DNA of 64,000 bases, taken from contig CAROLD010000005.1 in assembly GCA_949035555.1 (NCBI GenBank), forward strand, positions 1 to 64,000. The letters run 5' to 3'. This DNA is from an uncultured bacterium (lineage in GTDB: Bacteria; Cyanobacteriota; Vampirovibrionia; Gastranaerophilales; Gastranaerophilaceae). The notes under the pieces were generated by a model, which was not told the origin of the DNA, searched no databases, and saw only the letters and a program-made list of their open reading frames with translations. Position 1 is the first letter of the stretch, and each line of letters begins with the position of its first letter. A program made the translations under genes and the position numbers. Positions 49,835-57,420 of the stretch are shown here, piece after piece.

Positions 49835-49921
49835 TTACAGACCCCAGATTAAATTCATTAATTTCACGATTGGGGCATTCGCTTTTATTGTTGAGCGTCG
49901 TCGAATATTTTTATGTTTCAT
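49835..49921 (-). CDS. Short upstream ORF, possible leader peptide
   Basis: A 28-aa ORF, MKHKNIRRRSTIKANAPIVK ... LIWGL, basic, with GAAGGTAG upstream as SD. It lies between the 50.0 kb terminator and the 48505 gene, followed by a strong hairpin. An 8-bp long-range pairing (CGCTCAAC with GTTGAGCG) and CCCCA/TGGGG occur in this span, so it could also be a structured RNA. Whether it is translated is unknown. Confidence 0.3.
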   Translation of the reverse strand: MKHKNIRRRSTIKANAPIVKLMNLIWGL

Positions 49922-50002
49922 TTCTACTACCTTCACCTTTACTTTAAATTTCATAAAATGTATAAATTGCTATTTTTACATTTTATTTTTACCTTTTGTA
50001 AC

Positions 50003-50037
50003 AAAAAACAAGACCCGAATATATTCAAGGTCTTGTT
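50003..50037 (-). terminator. Intrinsic terminator after the repeat-protein gene
   Basis: AACAAGACC pairs with GGTCTTGTT around a 13-nt loop, and on the minus strand the T-run (50006-50003) extends the end. It ends the gene at 50230-50700. The 190 nt between them (50038-50229) hold no ORF I can support. Confidence 0.75.
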
Positions 50038-50229
50038 TTAAATTTATTTCCAACACAAACGATTGTCCTGCTATTTAAAACAAGCCTTTTAAAAATCGTC
50101 TGTAACGTCGGATTTGATTATGCATTAAAAGATTCCTTAATTTAATGTTTACGTGTATAAACTATCATATGCTAATGAAAAAATCAAGTGTCTTAATTAC
50201 AATTATTTAAAAATGTTACATTAGTAATA

Positions 50230-50700
50230 CTATCTGGTTTTGAACGAACCTGTTTTTCTGCCATATTCATCATATTGTGTTACTGTACCGTTTGAATCTT
50301 TTTTGAAAGTTCCTGCTTTTCTTCCGAATTCATCGTATTGCGTCACAGTTCCGTTTGAATTGGTCTTGTAGCTACCTGTTTTTCGTCCATACTCATCATA
50401 TTTGTTGACAGTGTCTGAAGTTGTCTGCCTGAACGAACCTGTCTTTCGTCCGTATTCATCGTACTGGTTAATACTGTTTTCTGAGGTTTGTCTATATGAT
50501 CCTGTTTTACGACCGAATTCGTCATATTTATTGACAGTGCCAGTGCCGCCTTGTCTGTAAGACCCGGTTTTTACGCCATATTCATTATAAGAATTTACGG
50601 AATTAAAGCTGTTTTGCTCAGGTGAAATATCAAATGCTCCAAATGCATTTGCCGTGCCTATAGAAATAAACAATAAGCATAAGATTAAAGACTTTTTCAT
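50230..50700 (-). CDS. Secreted tandem-repeat protein (YDEYGRKTGSYR repeats)
   Basis: A 156-aa protein with a Sec signal (MKKSLILCLLFISIGTANA) and then six or seven near-identical units of about 19 residues with the core YDE-(Y/F)-GRK-(T/A)-G-(S/T)-(Y/F). Each unit carries Tyr, Gly and charged residues, suggesting a beta-hairpin repeat surface protein. The DNA is repetitive too, a likely site of copy-number change. ATG 50700 is preferred over 50706 because its SD (AGGAG) is 6 nt away. Function unknown. Confidence 0.75.
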   Translation of the reverse strand: MKKSLILCLLFISIGTANAFGAFDISPEQNSFNSVNSYNEYGVKTGSYRQGGTGTVNKYDEFGRKTGSYRQTSENSINQYDEYGRKTGSFRQTTSDTVNKYDEYGRKTGSYKTNSNGTVTQYDEFGRKAGTFKKDSNGTVTQYDEYGRKTGSFKTR

Positions 50701-50757
50701 ATTCATCTCCTAAATTATAGTAAAATAATTATATCGCAAAAATAGAATATAAGCATT

Positions 50758-50781
50758 AAAAAAGGAACCTTAACGGTTCCT
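50758..50781 (-). terminator. Terminator of tRNA-Glu
   Basis: AGGAACC, short loop, GGTTCCT with a T-run of six on the minus strand, 10 nt past the tRNA 3' end. Confidence 0.85.
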
Positions 50782-50790
50782 GATTTTAAA

Positions 50791-50866
50791 TGGTACCCCC
50801 AAGCGAATTCGAATCGCTGTCTACACCGTGAAAGGGTGTTGTCCTAGGCCTCTAGACGATGGGGGC
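50791..50866 (-). tRNA. tRNA-Glu (anticodon UUC)
   Basis: A 76-nt cloverleaf with acceptor GCCCCCA/TGGGGGT, anticodon stem ACACC/GGTGT and loop CTTTCAC (anticodon TTC), T-loop TTCGAAT and an encoded CCA. The sequence matches bacterial tRNA-Glu closely. It has its own promoter and terminator and is a substrate of MnmA. Confidence 0.96.
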
Positions 50867-50885
50867 TAGTGTTTTGACAAGATTT

Positions 50886-50914
50886 ATTCTATCCCGAAAA
50901 AAATTAAATGTCAA
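50886..50914 (-). promoter_or_regulatory. Promoter of tRNA-Glu
   Basis: TTGACA (50914-50909), 17-nt spacer, TAGAAT (50891-50886), with the tRNA 5' end about 20 nt downstream. The -35 begins right after the stop codon of the gene at 50915. Confidence 0.8.
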
Positions 50915-51925
50915 CTACTTTGTTTTATTTTTTGTAAAATTTTTTTTAGAAAGTTTTATTTCTTCAATTATTTCCCTGATTTCCGGTGATATATCTTCGT
51001 TTGAACTAATATTAGTTTTTACCATTTGAGCAAATTCTACCTTTTTGAATTCATGCATACCGCGGTTTTTAAAAACTTCTTCCAAAAATTTTACACGGGG
51101 TATTTCTTCATTAAGCATTTCTTTTTCGAGAATTGAGATGTTTTTTAACTCGTATTCAAGAGTTTTTATAACAAGATTTATTGGGAGTAAATCCTCAAAT
51201 TCTCCACACTGTACCAGATGTATTGTATCAAAGGGACGAAGTTTGGGTTTTATTTCTTCTAAATTTTCTTTAGCATCTTTATCAAGAAGGACAAAGATTG
51301 GCAACTTTAGTGTTTCTGCCAATGCGTAATACAGTTTTACAACCTGATTTTTCCCTCCTGCTGAGAGAATATATATTCCTTCTTTGTCAAAGTCAAACCC
51401 GCAGTGTTTAGCAAATTCCGGTAAAAGAGTTTCTTCTGTTGCTCCTTCGGCTATTACAACTTTTTCCACAGGAAATCTCAATGATTGCTTTTCTCTTTCT
51501 GGTAGTTCGTCGCTTGTTGCTATAACCTTTAGCCAGCGCAGATTTTTTGCAGAATTATCAGTAATAAAATTAAGGCATGCTTTGTAATTTATTCTGTTTT
51601 GCAGTAGTTTTTCTACATTTTTATCAAATTGAAAAACTGATTTTTCATAATCATACAATCTTTGGTTAATAGTATAATCATCATGAAGATTTTCTCCCAG
51701 TTTTTCCAATGAGTAATTTATTATATATTCTGCACGAGATTTAAGTTCATCATATGCCATTTCTTCCAATTCTGTTTTTTTGAATTTAGGATATATAAGA
51801 TTATTTGTTAAAATGTCTCGAAACACCCGTAAATACTTAACTTCGGTATTTTTGAACCTCGTAAGCCTATCAATAGAAATTAGTATTTGATCTATGGTTA
51901 ATGGTTTGACTTTTGAATTTTTCAA
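50915..51925 (-). CDS. TOPRIM-domain protein, OLD-family nuclease-like without ATPase
   Basis: A 336-aa protein. The first about 150 residues are helical and charged. A TOPRIM domain (about 160-260) has VIAEGATEETLLPEF (Glu), GKNQVVKLYYAL and IFVLLDKDAKEN (DxD), the metal motifs of OLD-type nucleases. A C-terminal helical part follows. The ABC-type ATPase normally fused in OLD proteins is missing and no partner gene is adjacent. It may be a stand-alone nuclease for DNA repair or phage defence. Not enough to choose. Confidence 0.65.
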   Translation of the reverse strand: MKNSKVKPLTIDQILISIDRLTRFKNTEVKYLRVFRDILTNNLIYPKFKKTELEEMAYDELKSRAEYIINYSLEKLGENLHDDYTINQRLYDYEKSVFQFDKNVEKLLQNRINYKACLNFITDNSAKNLRWLKVIATSDELPEREKQSLRFPVEKVVIAEGATEETLLPEFAKHCGFDFDKEGIYILSAGGKNQVVKLYYALAETLKLPIFVLLDKDAKENLEEIKPKLRPFDTIHLVQCGEFEDLLPINLVIKTLEYELKNISILEKEMLNEEIPRVKFLEEVFKNRGMHEFKKVEFAQMVKTNISSNEDISPEIREIIEEIKLSKKNFTKNKTK

Positions 51926-52014
51926 TGATAACCTCTTTAATATTTATTTACAAAAATAATAAAAAGTTAGCAATTTTTTTATTATTTGATTTTTATTATA
52001 TTTGTGGAGTGAAC

Positions 52015-53394
52015 ATGGTAGAAAAAATAAATTCTCGTATCCAGCAATATAATTATAACACAATCCGAGCAGTGAATAATACACCGCCCGTTACAAGTTC
52101 TGCGGTTAACGCGCAGGTTCCGTCTTTTACTGCAGCAAAAACTTTTTCATCAGCATACAATACTCCAAATATTACTTTAAGAACATCCCTAAACGGAAAA
52201 GAAGAAAGCCAAAAATATTCAAATGTTGCATCTAAGCTGGATAAAAACGGTAAGAAGATATTAGATACCTTATTAAAAAACGGTGTTCTTTTGAATTCTA
52301 ATTCAGATGACAAAAGTACTGTTTTAGATAATCTCCACAAAATTATCACAGAGCCGAGAGCAGAAGGGCTTAGCGCTGAAACAATTTTGAAAGATACAAT
52401 AGCCACGATTTCGTATCCGTATTTGATTACTCAGCAATTTGGTGATATCCCTAAAAATTATCAGGATAAAGCTATTGCTCAAAACAATCAAGATAAAACG
52501 AATCTTATAGAGATCTATAAAGGCATGTATGATATAAATGTTGAACTCTCAGGCACCTGTGTTGCCGCAAGTACCGAATTCAAGCTTGCTAAACAGCATC
52601 CCGCAGAGTTTGCAAGATTTGCACAGGAATTAAGTTCTCCTAAGCTGTCTGTACAAAAGACAATTGGATTAAATAATCTTGCAGACAACACATTGAATGC
52701 GATATGGCTTTTAAATGCTTTTGAAATCCCGTATGAGATGCAGGATTTTGATAAAGCAAAATTGACATTTGCTCCTGATAAAAATGCACTTTTAAGAGCG
52801 CAAATTCAGACGACTAATAAAGATACCTATGAAAGAACACCTCTTGATGTTCTTATGCAGTCAACATTTATGCAGGTGGGCTCTCAGCAGGAATATAACA
52901 GCTTAACTGACAGACGCGGCGGCAAGTTTAATCAAAATGATAAAGGATTAATTGAATTTGAAAAAACTTTTACAGAATCTGTGGTGTTTGATAAAAACAT
53001 TTTGTCAGTAACGTATCAAACAGTTGATGAAAATGCTCGTCTTATTGGTTATGAAACAGATTTGGCAACAATGAAACGTCACCTTGTGGAAGCTCTTGAT
53101 ATGGGTGAGAATGTAATTATTGGCTATACTCAAACAGATAATAACAATATAATTATTAACGGACATGAAATTACTGTTGTCGGATACAAGACCGATAAGC
53201 AAGGTAAAATGACATTCATCTGCAACGATACGGACGATAATATTTACAGACCTATAGAATATCCGGAAGATTATTTGCTTCCTAAAATTCACCATGCTGC
53301 ATTACCTCAAAAAATTGTTGAAGATGATTTGAATATTGTTCCAAACTGGGTGGAAGGTATTTCAATGTATAAAGAAATGAAAGGTGCGGCTTAA
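52015..53394 (+). CDS. Papain-like cysteine peptidase-like protein with N-terminal SFTA motif
   Basis: A 459-aa protein without a Sec signal. The N-terminal 40 residues are low-complexity and end VPSFTAAKTF, similar to the F-x-G motif proteins. A putative peptidase half holds SGTCVAAST (Cys182), INGHEITVVGYKT (His384) and CNDTDDN (Asn404/Asp), in Cys-His-Asn/Asp order with the His followed by a beta-strand pair, as in C1/C39 folds. A second such protein is at 14.9 kb. The start ATG 52015 has SD GGAG; the longer frame from 51913 is excluded. Function unproven. Confidence 0.55.
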   Translation: MVEKINSRIQQYNYNTIRAVNNTPPVTSSAVNAQVPSFTAAKTFSSAYNTPNITLRTSLNGKEESQKYSNVASKLDKNGKKILDTLLKNGVLLNSNSDDKSTVLDNLHKIITEPRAEGLSAETILKDTIATISYPYLITQQFGDIPKNYQDKAIAQNNQDKTNLIEIYKGMYDINVELSGTCVAASTEFKLAKQHPAEFARFAQELSSPKLSVQKTIGLNNLADNTLNAIWLLNAFEIPYEMQDFDKAKLTFAPDKNALLRAQIQTTNKDTYERTPLDVLMQSTFMQVGSQQEYNSLTDRRGGKFNQNDKGLIEFEKTFTESVVFDKNILSVTYQTVDENARLIGYETDLATMKRHLVEALDMGENVIIGYTQTDNNNIIINGHEITVVGYKTDKQGKMTFICNDTDDNIYRPIEYPEDYLLPKIHHAALPQKIVEDDLNIVPNWVEGISMYKEMKGAA

Positions 53395-53684
53395 TTTTAC
53401 CAGTCTTTCAGCTGGTCAAATATGCCCTGTAATTTTATTCCTAAACTCTGAACCCAATTTCCAGTTTTGCATCAGATTTTTTATTTCACTATGCGTTTTT
53501 TTTTGCGTACCGCCGATTATTGCAAAAAGAACAAGACATATGATGATTTGATTATTATGATGTTTTTATATATAAATCTCTATTTTTTATATTGCTTGGG
53601 TTTACATTTCGTAATAAATTATTGAATTTAAGCAAATAATATTTTGACAAGTTTTTATCTCTATGTAGTGTAAAAGGTAAAACC
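53395..53684. other. Gene-free interval
   Basis: AT-rich interval between two plus-strand genes. No gene with a start codon and ribosome-binding site was seen. ACCAG/CTGGT (53399-53416) can form a weak hairpin. The upstream region of the next gene holds TTGACA-like text at about 53644. A short coding-like stretch on the minus strand without a start was rejected. Confidence 0.4.
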
Positions 53685-55373
53685 ATGATTAACGTACCAA
53701 ATATTAAACAAGCTCCTATTATAAATAATGGCACATCTCAGGCAAAACCGGTAAATGTGTCAGCAAGTGTCTCACAAACTTCTTATACCGTTCCGAATTA
53801 TACGACCACAATTTACCCGCAGACAACAGTGCCGGTCTGGGAGAAAACTGTAACAGAGACGACTGTCCCTAAATACGTTCATACAAGCTGGCTGTATATT
53901 AATGATGTTCACGGCAAAATGACTAATATGGAGCGTATTTATAATATTTCTAAAGAGTTTGATACGTCCGCTTCAAAAGAAATTACAAATTTTTATTCAA
54001 ATGTACCACAGGGCGATATTTCAAAATTTAAGGTGTCATCAGGTGACATAATTTTAGGTGCAAATTACACTCACAATCAGGTTGCTAATCAATTTATGAA
54101 CTGGAGCGGCTTTATTGCATCAGCTCTAGGTAACCACGAGCTTGATATTGTTGATCCGGCAAATTTTGCAAAACTTTTAGAAAATTCTAAATATAAAATG
54201 TTAGCGGCTAATGTTGATATTGATAAAAACTCTCCGCTAAACGGAAGAATTCAAAAATCAATGATTGTTGAAAAAGACGGTGAAAAATACGGACTTATCG
54301 GTATAGCACCTTCTGATATGTATAAACGTGTAAAAATGAATAATACCTTGAAAGATTTTAAAGTTGCAGATGTTGATACAACTATTAAAATTGTTCAGGA
54401 AGAAATAAACAAATTAAAAGAACAAGGTATAAATAAAATAGTTGTTCTTTCTCATGAAGGAATTAAAAATGACAAACGTTTGGCGCAGGAAACAGAAGGT
54501 ATTGATATAATCTTTGGTGCGCACACACACGATTTAATCGAAGGAATTCAGGAAGGCAAGAACCTGTTCTATTCAAAATCCGGTGAACCTACAGTAATTA
54601 CTCAGGCAGGTAAGGACGGCGAAAACGTAGGTATTTTGAATGTCGATTTTGACGAAAACGGTGTTATTAAAAAAGTACAAAACAATATAATCAGAACAAG
54701 AGCATACAACAGACCTTTATTTATTAAAGATTCTGTAGAAGATATCCTTGGCAAGCCTGAAGTAATCGGCAGGGTAAAAGCTGCAGTGCCGCCTCCGGAA
54801 AAACGTTTAGCTCAAAATAATCCGCACGGGAACCTTATTGCCGATGCAATGAGAAGTGAATTAGGAACAGACATTGCAATACTTAACGCAGGAAATATTC
54901 GTGGAAGTTTTACTCCGGGGCCTATTGATACAAGATTAATTTCCGATATTACACCATTTGAAGACCATATGATGATTTTAGGGTTAACAGAAAAGCAAAT
55001 TGTTGATTCAATTAAAGTTGGTCTGCAATCAGTTACCAAAAGTACGAATAAACCGGGTATTCTGCTTGTATCAGGCTTGAAATACAAAGCTAATACAAAA
55101 GGCGAACTGTTAGAAATGGAATTCATTGATAAGAACAATACCGTTCACAAAATTGATGTAAATAATCCTAACCCTAACAAAAAATATACTGTTGCCGCTG
55201 ATGATTTCTATGCAACAGGCGGTGACGGATACTTAGAAAGCAATAAAAATCCTGATTTTGTAATTCAGAAATTTGATTTGGACAAAAATAAACTGGCTTG
55301 TGATTATATTAAAAAATTAGATCAGCCGATAGAAATAAAAGATGATGATAGAGTTCAAATTATAGAAGCATAA
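53685..55373 (+). CDS. 5'-nucleotidase/2',3'-cyclic phosphodiesterase family protein without signal peptide
   Basis: A 562-aa UshA/YfkN-type metallohydrolase. The N-terminal domain (about 60-340) has metal motifs in order: INDVHGKM, SGDIILGANY, ALGNHELDIVD, VVLSHEGIKND and GAHTHDLIEG. The C-terminal 5_nucleotid_C domain holds NPHGNLIADAMRSELGTDIA, NAGNIRGSFTPG and DDFYATGGDGY. Relatives are usually exported, but here the first about 55 residues are a Ser/Thr/Pro-rich, signal-less stretch, so localisation is puzzling. SD AAAGGT. Ends at a strong terminator. Confidence 0.88.
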   Translation: MINVPNIKQAPIINNGTSQAKPVNVSASVSQTSYTVPNYTTTIYPQTTVPVWEKTVTETTVPKYVHTSWLYINDVHGKMTNMERIYNISKEFDTSASKEITNFYSNVPQGDISKFKVSSGDIILGANYTHNQVANQFMNWSGFIASALGNHELDIVDPANFAKLLENSKYKMLAANVDIDKNSPLNGRIQKSMIVEKDGEKYGLIGIAPSDMYKRVKMNNTLKDFKVADVDTTIKIVQEEINKLKEQGINKIVVLSHEGIKNDKRLAQETEGIDIIFGAHTHDLIEGIQEGKNLFYSKSGEPTVITQAGKDGENVGILNVDFDENGVIKKVQNNIIRTRAYNRPLFIKDSVEDILGKPEVIGRVKAAVPPPEKRLAQNNPHGNLIADAMRSELGTDIAILNAGNIRGSFTPGPIDTRLISDITPFEDHMMILGLTEKQIVDSIKVGLQSVTKSTNKPGILLVSGLKYKANTKGELLEMEFIDKNNTVHKIDVNNPNPNKKYTVAADDFYATGGDGYLESNKNPDFVIQKFDLDKNKLACDYIKKLDQPIEIKDDDRVQIIEA

Positions 55374-55375
55374 AA

Positions 55376-55413
55376 AAGCGCCCTCAACATTTGTTGAGGG
55401 CGCTTTTTTTTTT
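55376..55413. terminator. Strong bidirectional terminator
   Basis: AAGCGCCCTCAAC, 4-nt loop, GTTGAGGGCGCTT with T-runs on both sides. It ends the 5'-nucleotidase gene (plus) and the flotillin operon (minus). Confidence 0.92.
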
Positions 55414-55421
55414 GAATATTG

Positions 55422-56810
55422 TTATTTATTGGCTTCTTCTACGCTGGTATCAACTTTACCTAAGATTTGAGGTAGTTCAATACCTGCCTGTCCAGCTAAA
55501 TCATGCATTGCAGGAAGAGCTTTGATAAGGTCTTTCATAAAATTAGCTGTGGTTGAGCCGTTAGATGAACCTGCTCCGCCATCCCATACAGTAATTTTAT
55601 CAAATTTGATATTTTTGATTGCATCAACTTGTTTTTCAACAATTTTTTCGATTTTTTCAATCATTAAGAAGCTTGTAGCGATTTCCGGTCTGTTATTTGA
55701 AATCTTAACAAGGTCTTCATAACCTTTTGCTTTAGCTTCTAATACAGCCTTAACACCTTCTGCTTCTGCAAAGTATTTAGCTTTAATTGCATCAGCTTCA
55801 CCGAGTGCAATTCTTCTTGCTCTTTCAGCTTCTGCGTCTGCTTGAACCTGAATTTTAAGTTTTTCAACTTCTTGTCTTGCAAGTTCTTCTTTTTTAAGTT
55901 TTGCTTCTTCTTGTTCTTTTTGCGCTAACAATACATCTCTTTGAGCATTTGCTTTAGCAACTTCACCTTCTCTGAAAGCATCAGCCTGTTTAACGGCAAG
56001 GGTTGCGTTGTATTCTGCGATATTTGCTTTTGAGATGTTTTCACCTTCAACAGCTTGAGCTTCAAGTTCAGCTGTTTTAATACGTTGTTCTCTTTCGGCA
56101 TTTGTTTTACCGATAAATGTTTGTGCTGTTTGTTCTGCAACTTGAACTTCTTTTTCTTTATTTGCTGAAGCTTCACCGACCGCACCAAGTTTTTCCTGTT
56201 GAGCAACTTCAACTTTTGCTTTGTTAATTGCTTCTGCTGCGGCTTTTTTACCGATTGCATCGATGTAGCCTGATTCATCCGTAATATCTTTGATGTTTAC
56301 GTTGATAATTTCAAGGCCGATTTTGTTTAACTCTGTATTTACGTTTGCGTTAATTTGTTCTAAGAATTTTTCTCTGTCCTGGTTGATTTCTTCAATTGTC
56401 AAAGTTGCAATTGCGAGACGTAATTGACCTAAAATAATATCGCTTGCTTGATTTATTACATCAGGTTTTGATAAGCCTAACAAACGTTCTGCCGCATTAA
56501 TCATAATACTGGGTTCTGTTGAGATACCAAATGTAAATGTTGACGGAACCGCTACACGGATATTACCTTTAGAAAGTGCACCTTTCAGATCAATATCAGT
56601 TGTCATAGGTTCTAATGATAACACCCCGTAATCCTGAATTAACGGGATAATAAATGTACCGCCGCCGTGTACACATTTTGCGGTTTTTTCTCCGCCGGTT
56701 TTACCGTAAACTACGATAATTTTGTTTGACGGACATCTTTTGTACTGGTTAGCAACAAACATGAATACTGCAAGTACCACAAGTGCTGCGGCAATAATTA
56801 ATCCAAACAT
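55422..56810 (-). CDS. floT: Flotillin-like SPFH/Band 7 protein
   Basis: A 462-aa membrane-organising protein: one N-terminal helix (GLIIAAALVVLAVFMFVA), the Band 7/SPFH domain (about 30-200, CVHGGGTFIIPLIQDYGVL and LRLAIATLTIEEINQD), then a long Glu/Ala/Lys-rich coiled coil (about 200-380, EREQRIKTAELEAQ) and a Gly/Ser-rich end. It forms oligomeric lipid-associated platforms. The preceding gene on the same strand is a typical NfeD/YqiJ-type partner, 24 nt away. Confidence 0.93.
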   Translation of the reverse strand: MFGLIIAAALVVLAVFMFVANQYKRCPSNKIIVVYGKTGGEKTAKCVHGGGTFIIPLIQDYGVLSLEPMTTDIDLKGALSKGNIRVAVPSTFTFGISTEPSIMINAAERLLGLSKPDVINQASDIILGQLRLAIATLTIEEINQDREKFLEQINANVNTELNKIGLEIINVNIKDITDESGYIDAIGKKAAAEAINKAKVEVAQQEKLGAVGEASANKEKEVQVAEQTAQTFIGKTNAEREQRIKTAELEAQAVEGENISKANIAEYNATLAVKQADAFREGEVAKANAQRDVLLAQKEQEEAKLKKEELARQEVEKLKIQVQADAEAERARRIALGEADAIKAKYFAEAEGVKAVLEAKAKGYEDLVKISNNRPEIATSFLMIEKIEKIVEKQVDAIKNIKFDKITVWDGGAGSSNGSTTANFMKDLIKALPAMHDLAGQAGIELPQILGKVDTSVEEANK

Positions 56811-56834
56811 ATTTTCTCTCCTTCTTTTATGTTT

Positions 56835-57401
56835 TTACTTTTTTGCTTTTTCTATATAAAGTGTGTCGTTTTGAACTTTGTTTACTCTAATCAAATCAAA
56901 AGAGTTGATGGAGCTGTTTGAAGTATTGATAGCATTAACAACCTGTAACTTGCCATTTATTTCAATTTCAACCTGCCCGTTGCCGCCTGCTGCAAATCCG
57001 GAATATGCTCTTCCTACTTTATTAAGCGCAGATGCTTTGCTGTTTGTTACTCTTTTTTCTAATTTTCTGGCTAAGAACATCAAATATGCACTGCAAAACA
57101 TAAACATAAAACCTACAGCAAACGCGAGAGCAAATGCCATACCCTGTCCAAAAGACATTTGTTTTAGTGCGGCATAGCCCATCCAGCCAAATCCCATGAA
57201 AAATGCTGTAATCGATTGGAATGATAAAAATCCGAAGGACGGGTCAGTGTCCGTTTCCGTTGTGAAATCTGCACTTACTTCACTATCCCCGCCAACTGCT
57301 GTAAATATTATTAGTTTAAAGATAAATAACACGGTTGCAAAAATTCCGACGTAATAATAAATTTTCCAGGAATTTGCAAGGGTTTCAGTTGGATTCGCCA
57401 T
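56835..57401 (-). CDS. NfeD/YqiJ-like membrane protein, flotillin partner
   Basis: A 188-aa inner-membrane protein with three hydrophobic segments (about 14-34, 58-78, 85-107) and a C-terminal OB-fold-like part (GRAYSGFAAGGNGQVEIEIN ... SINSFDLIRVNKV) as in NfeD-family proteins. These genes lie next to flotillin genes in many bacteria and modulate membrane organisation. Separated from the flotillin gene by 24 nt and preceded by rel/spoT 19 nt upstream, likely one transcript. Confidence 0.8.
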   Translation of the reverse strand: MANPTETLANSWKIYYYVGIFATVLFIFKLIIFTAVGGDSEVSADFTTETDTDPSFGFLSFQSITAFFMGFGWMGYAALKQMSFGQGMAFALAFAVGFMFMFCSAYLMFLARKLEKRVTNSKASALNKVGRAYSGFAAGGNGQVEIEINGKLQVVNAINTSNSSINSFDLIRVNKVQNDTLYIEKAKK

Positions 57402-57420
57402 AATTTTGATCTCCTATATT

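Noticed and set aside
50230..50700. Regular DNA repeats at about 57-nt spacing that could suggest a CRISPR array
   Set aside because: The repeats are in-frame codons of a secreted repeat protein, without unique spacers or cas genes.
53401..53500. A 24-codon coding-like stretch on the minus strand (ending IFDQLKDW) with no start codon
   Set aside because: No start codon, no ribosome-binding site and very short; composition alone is not enough to call a remnant gene.
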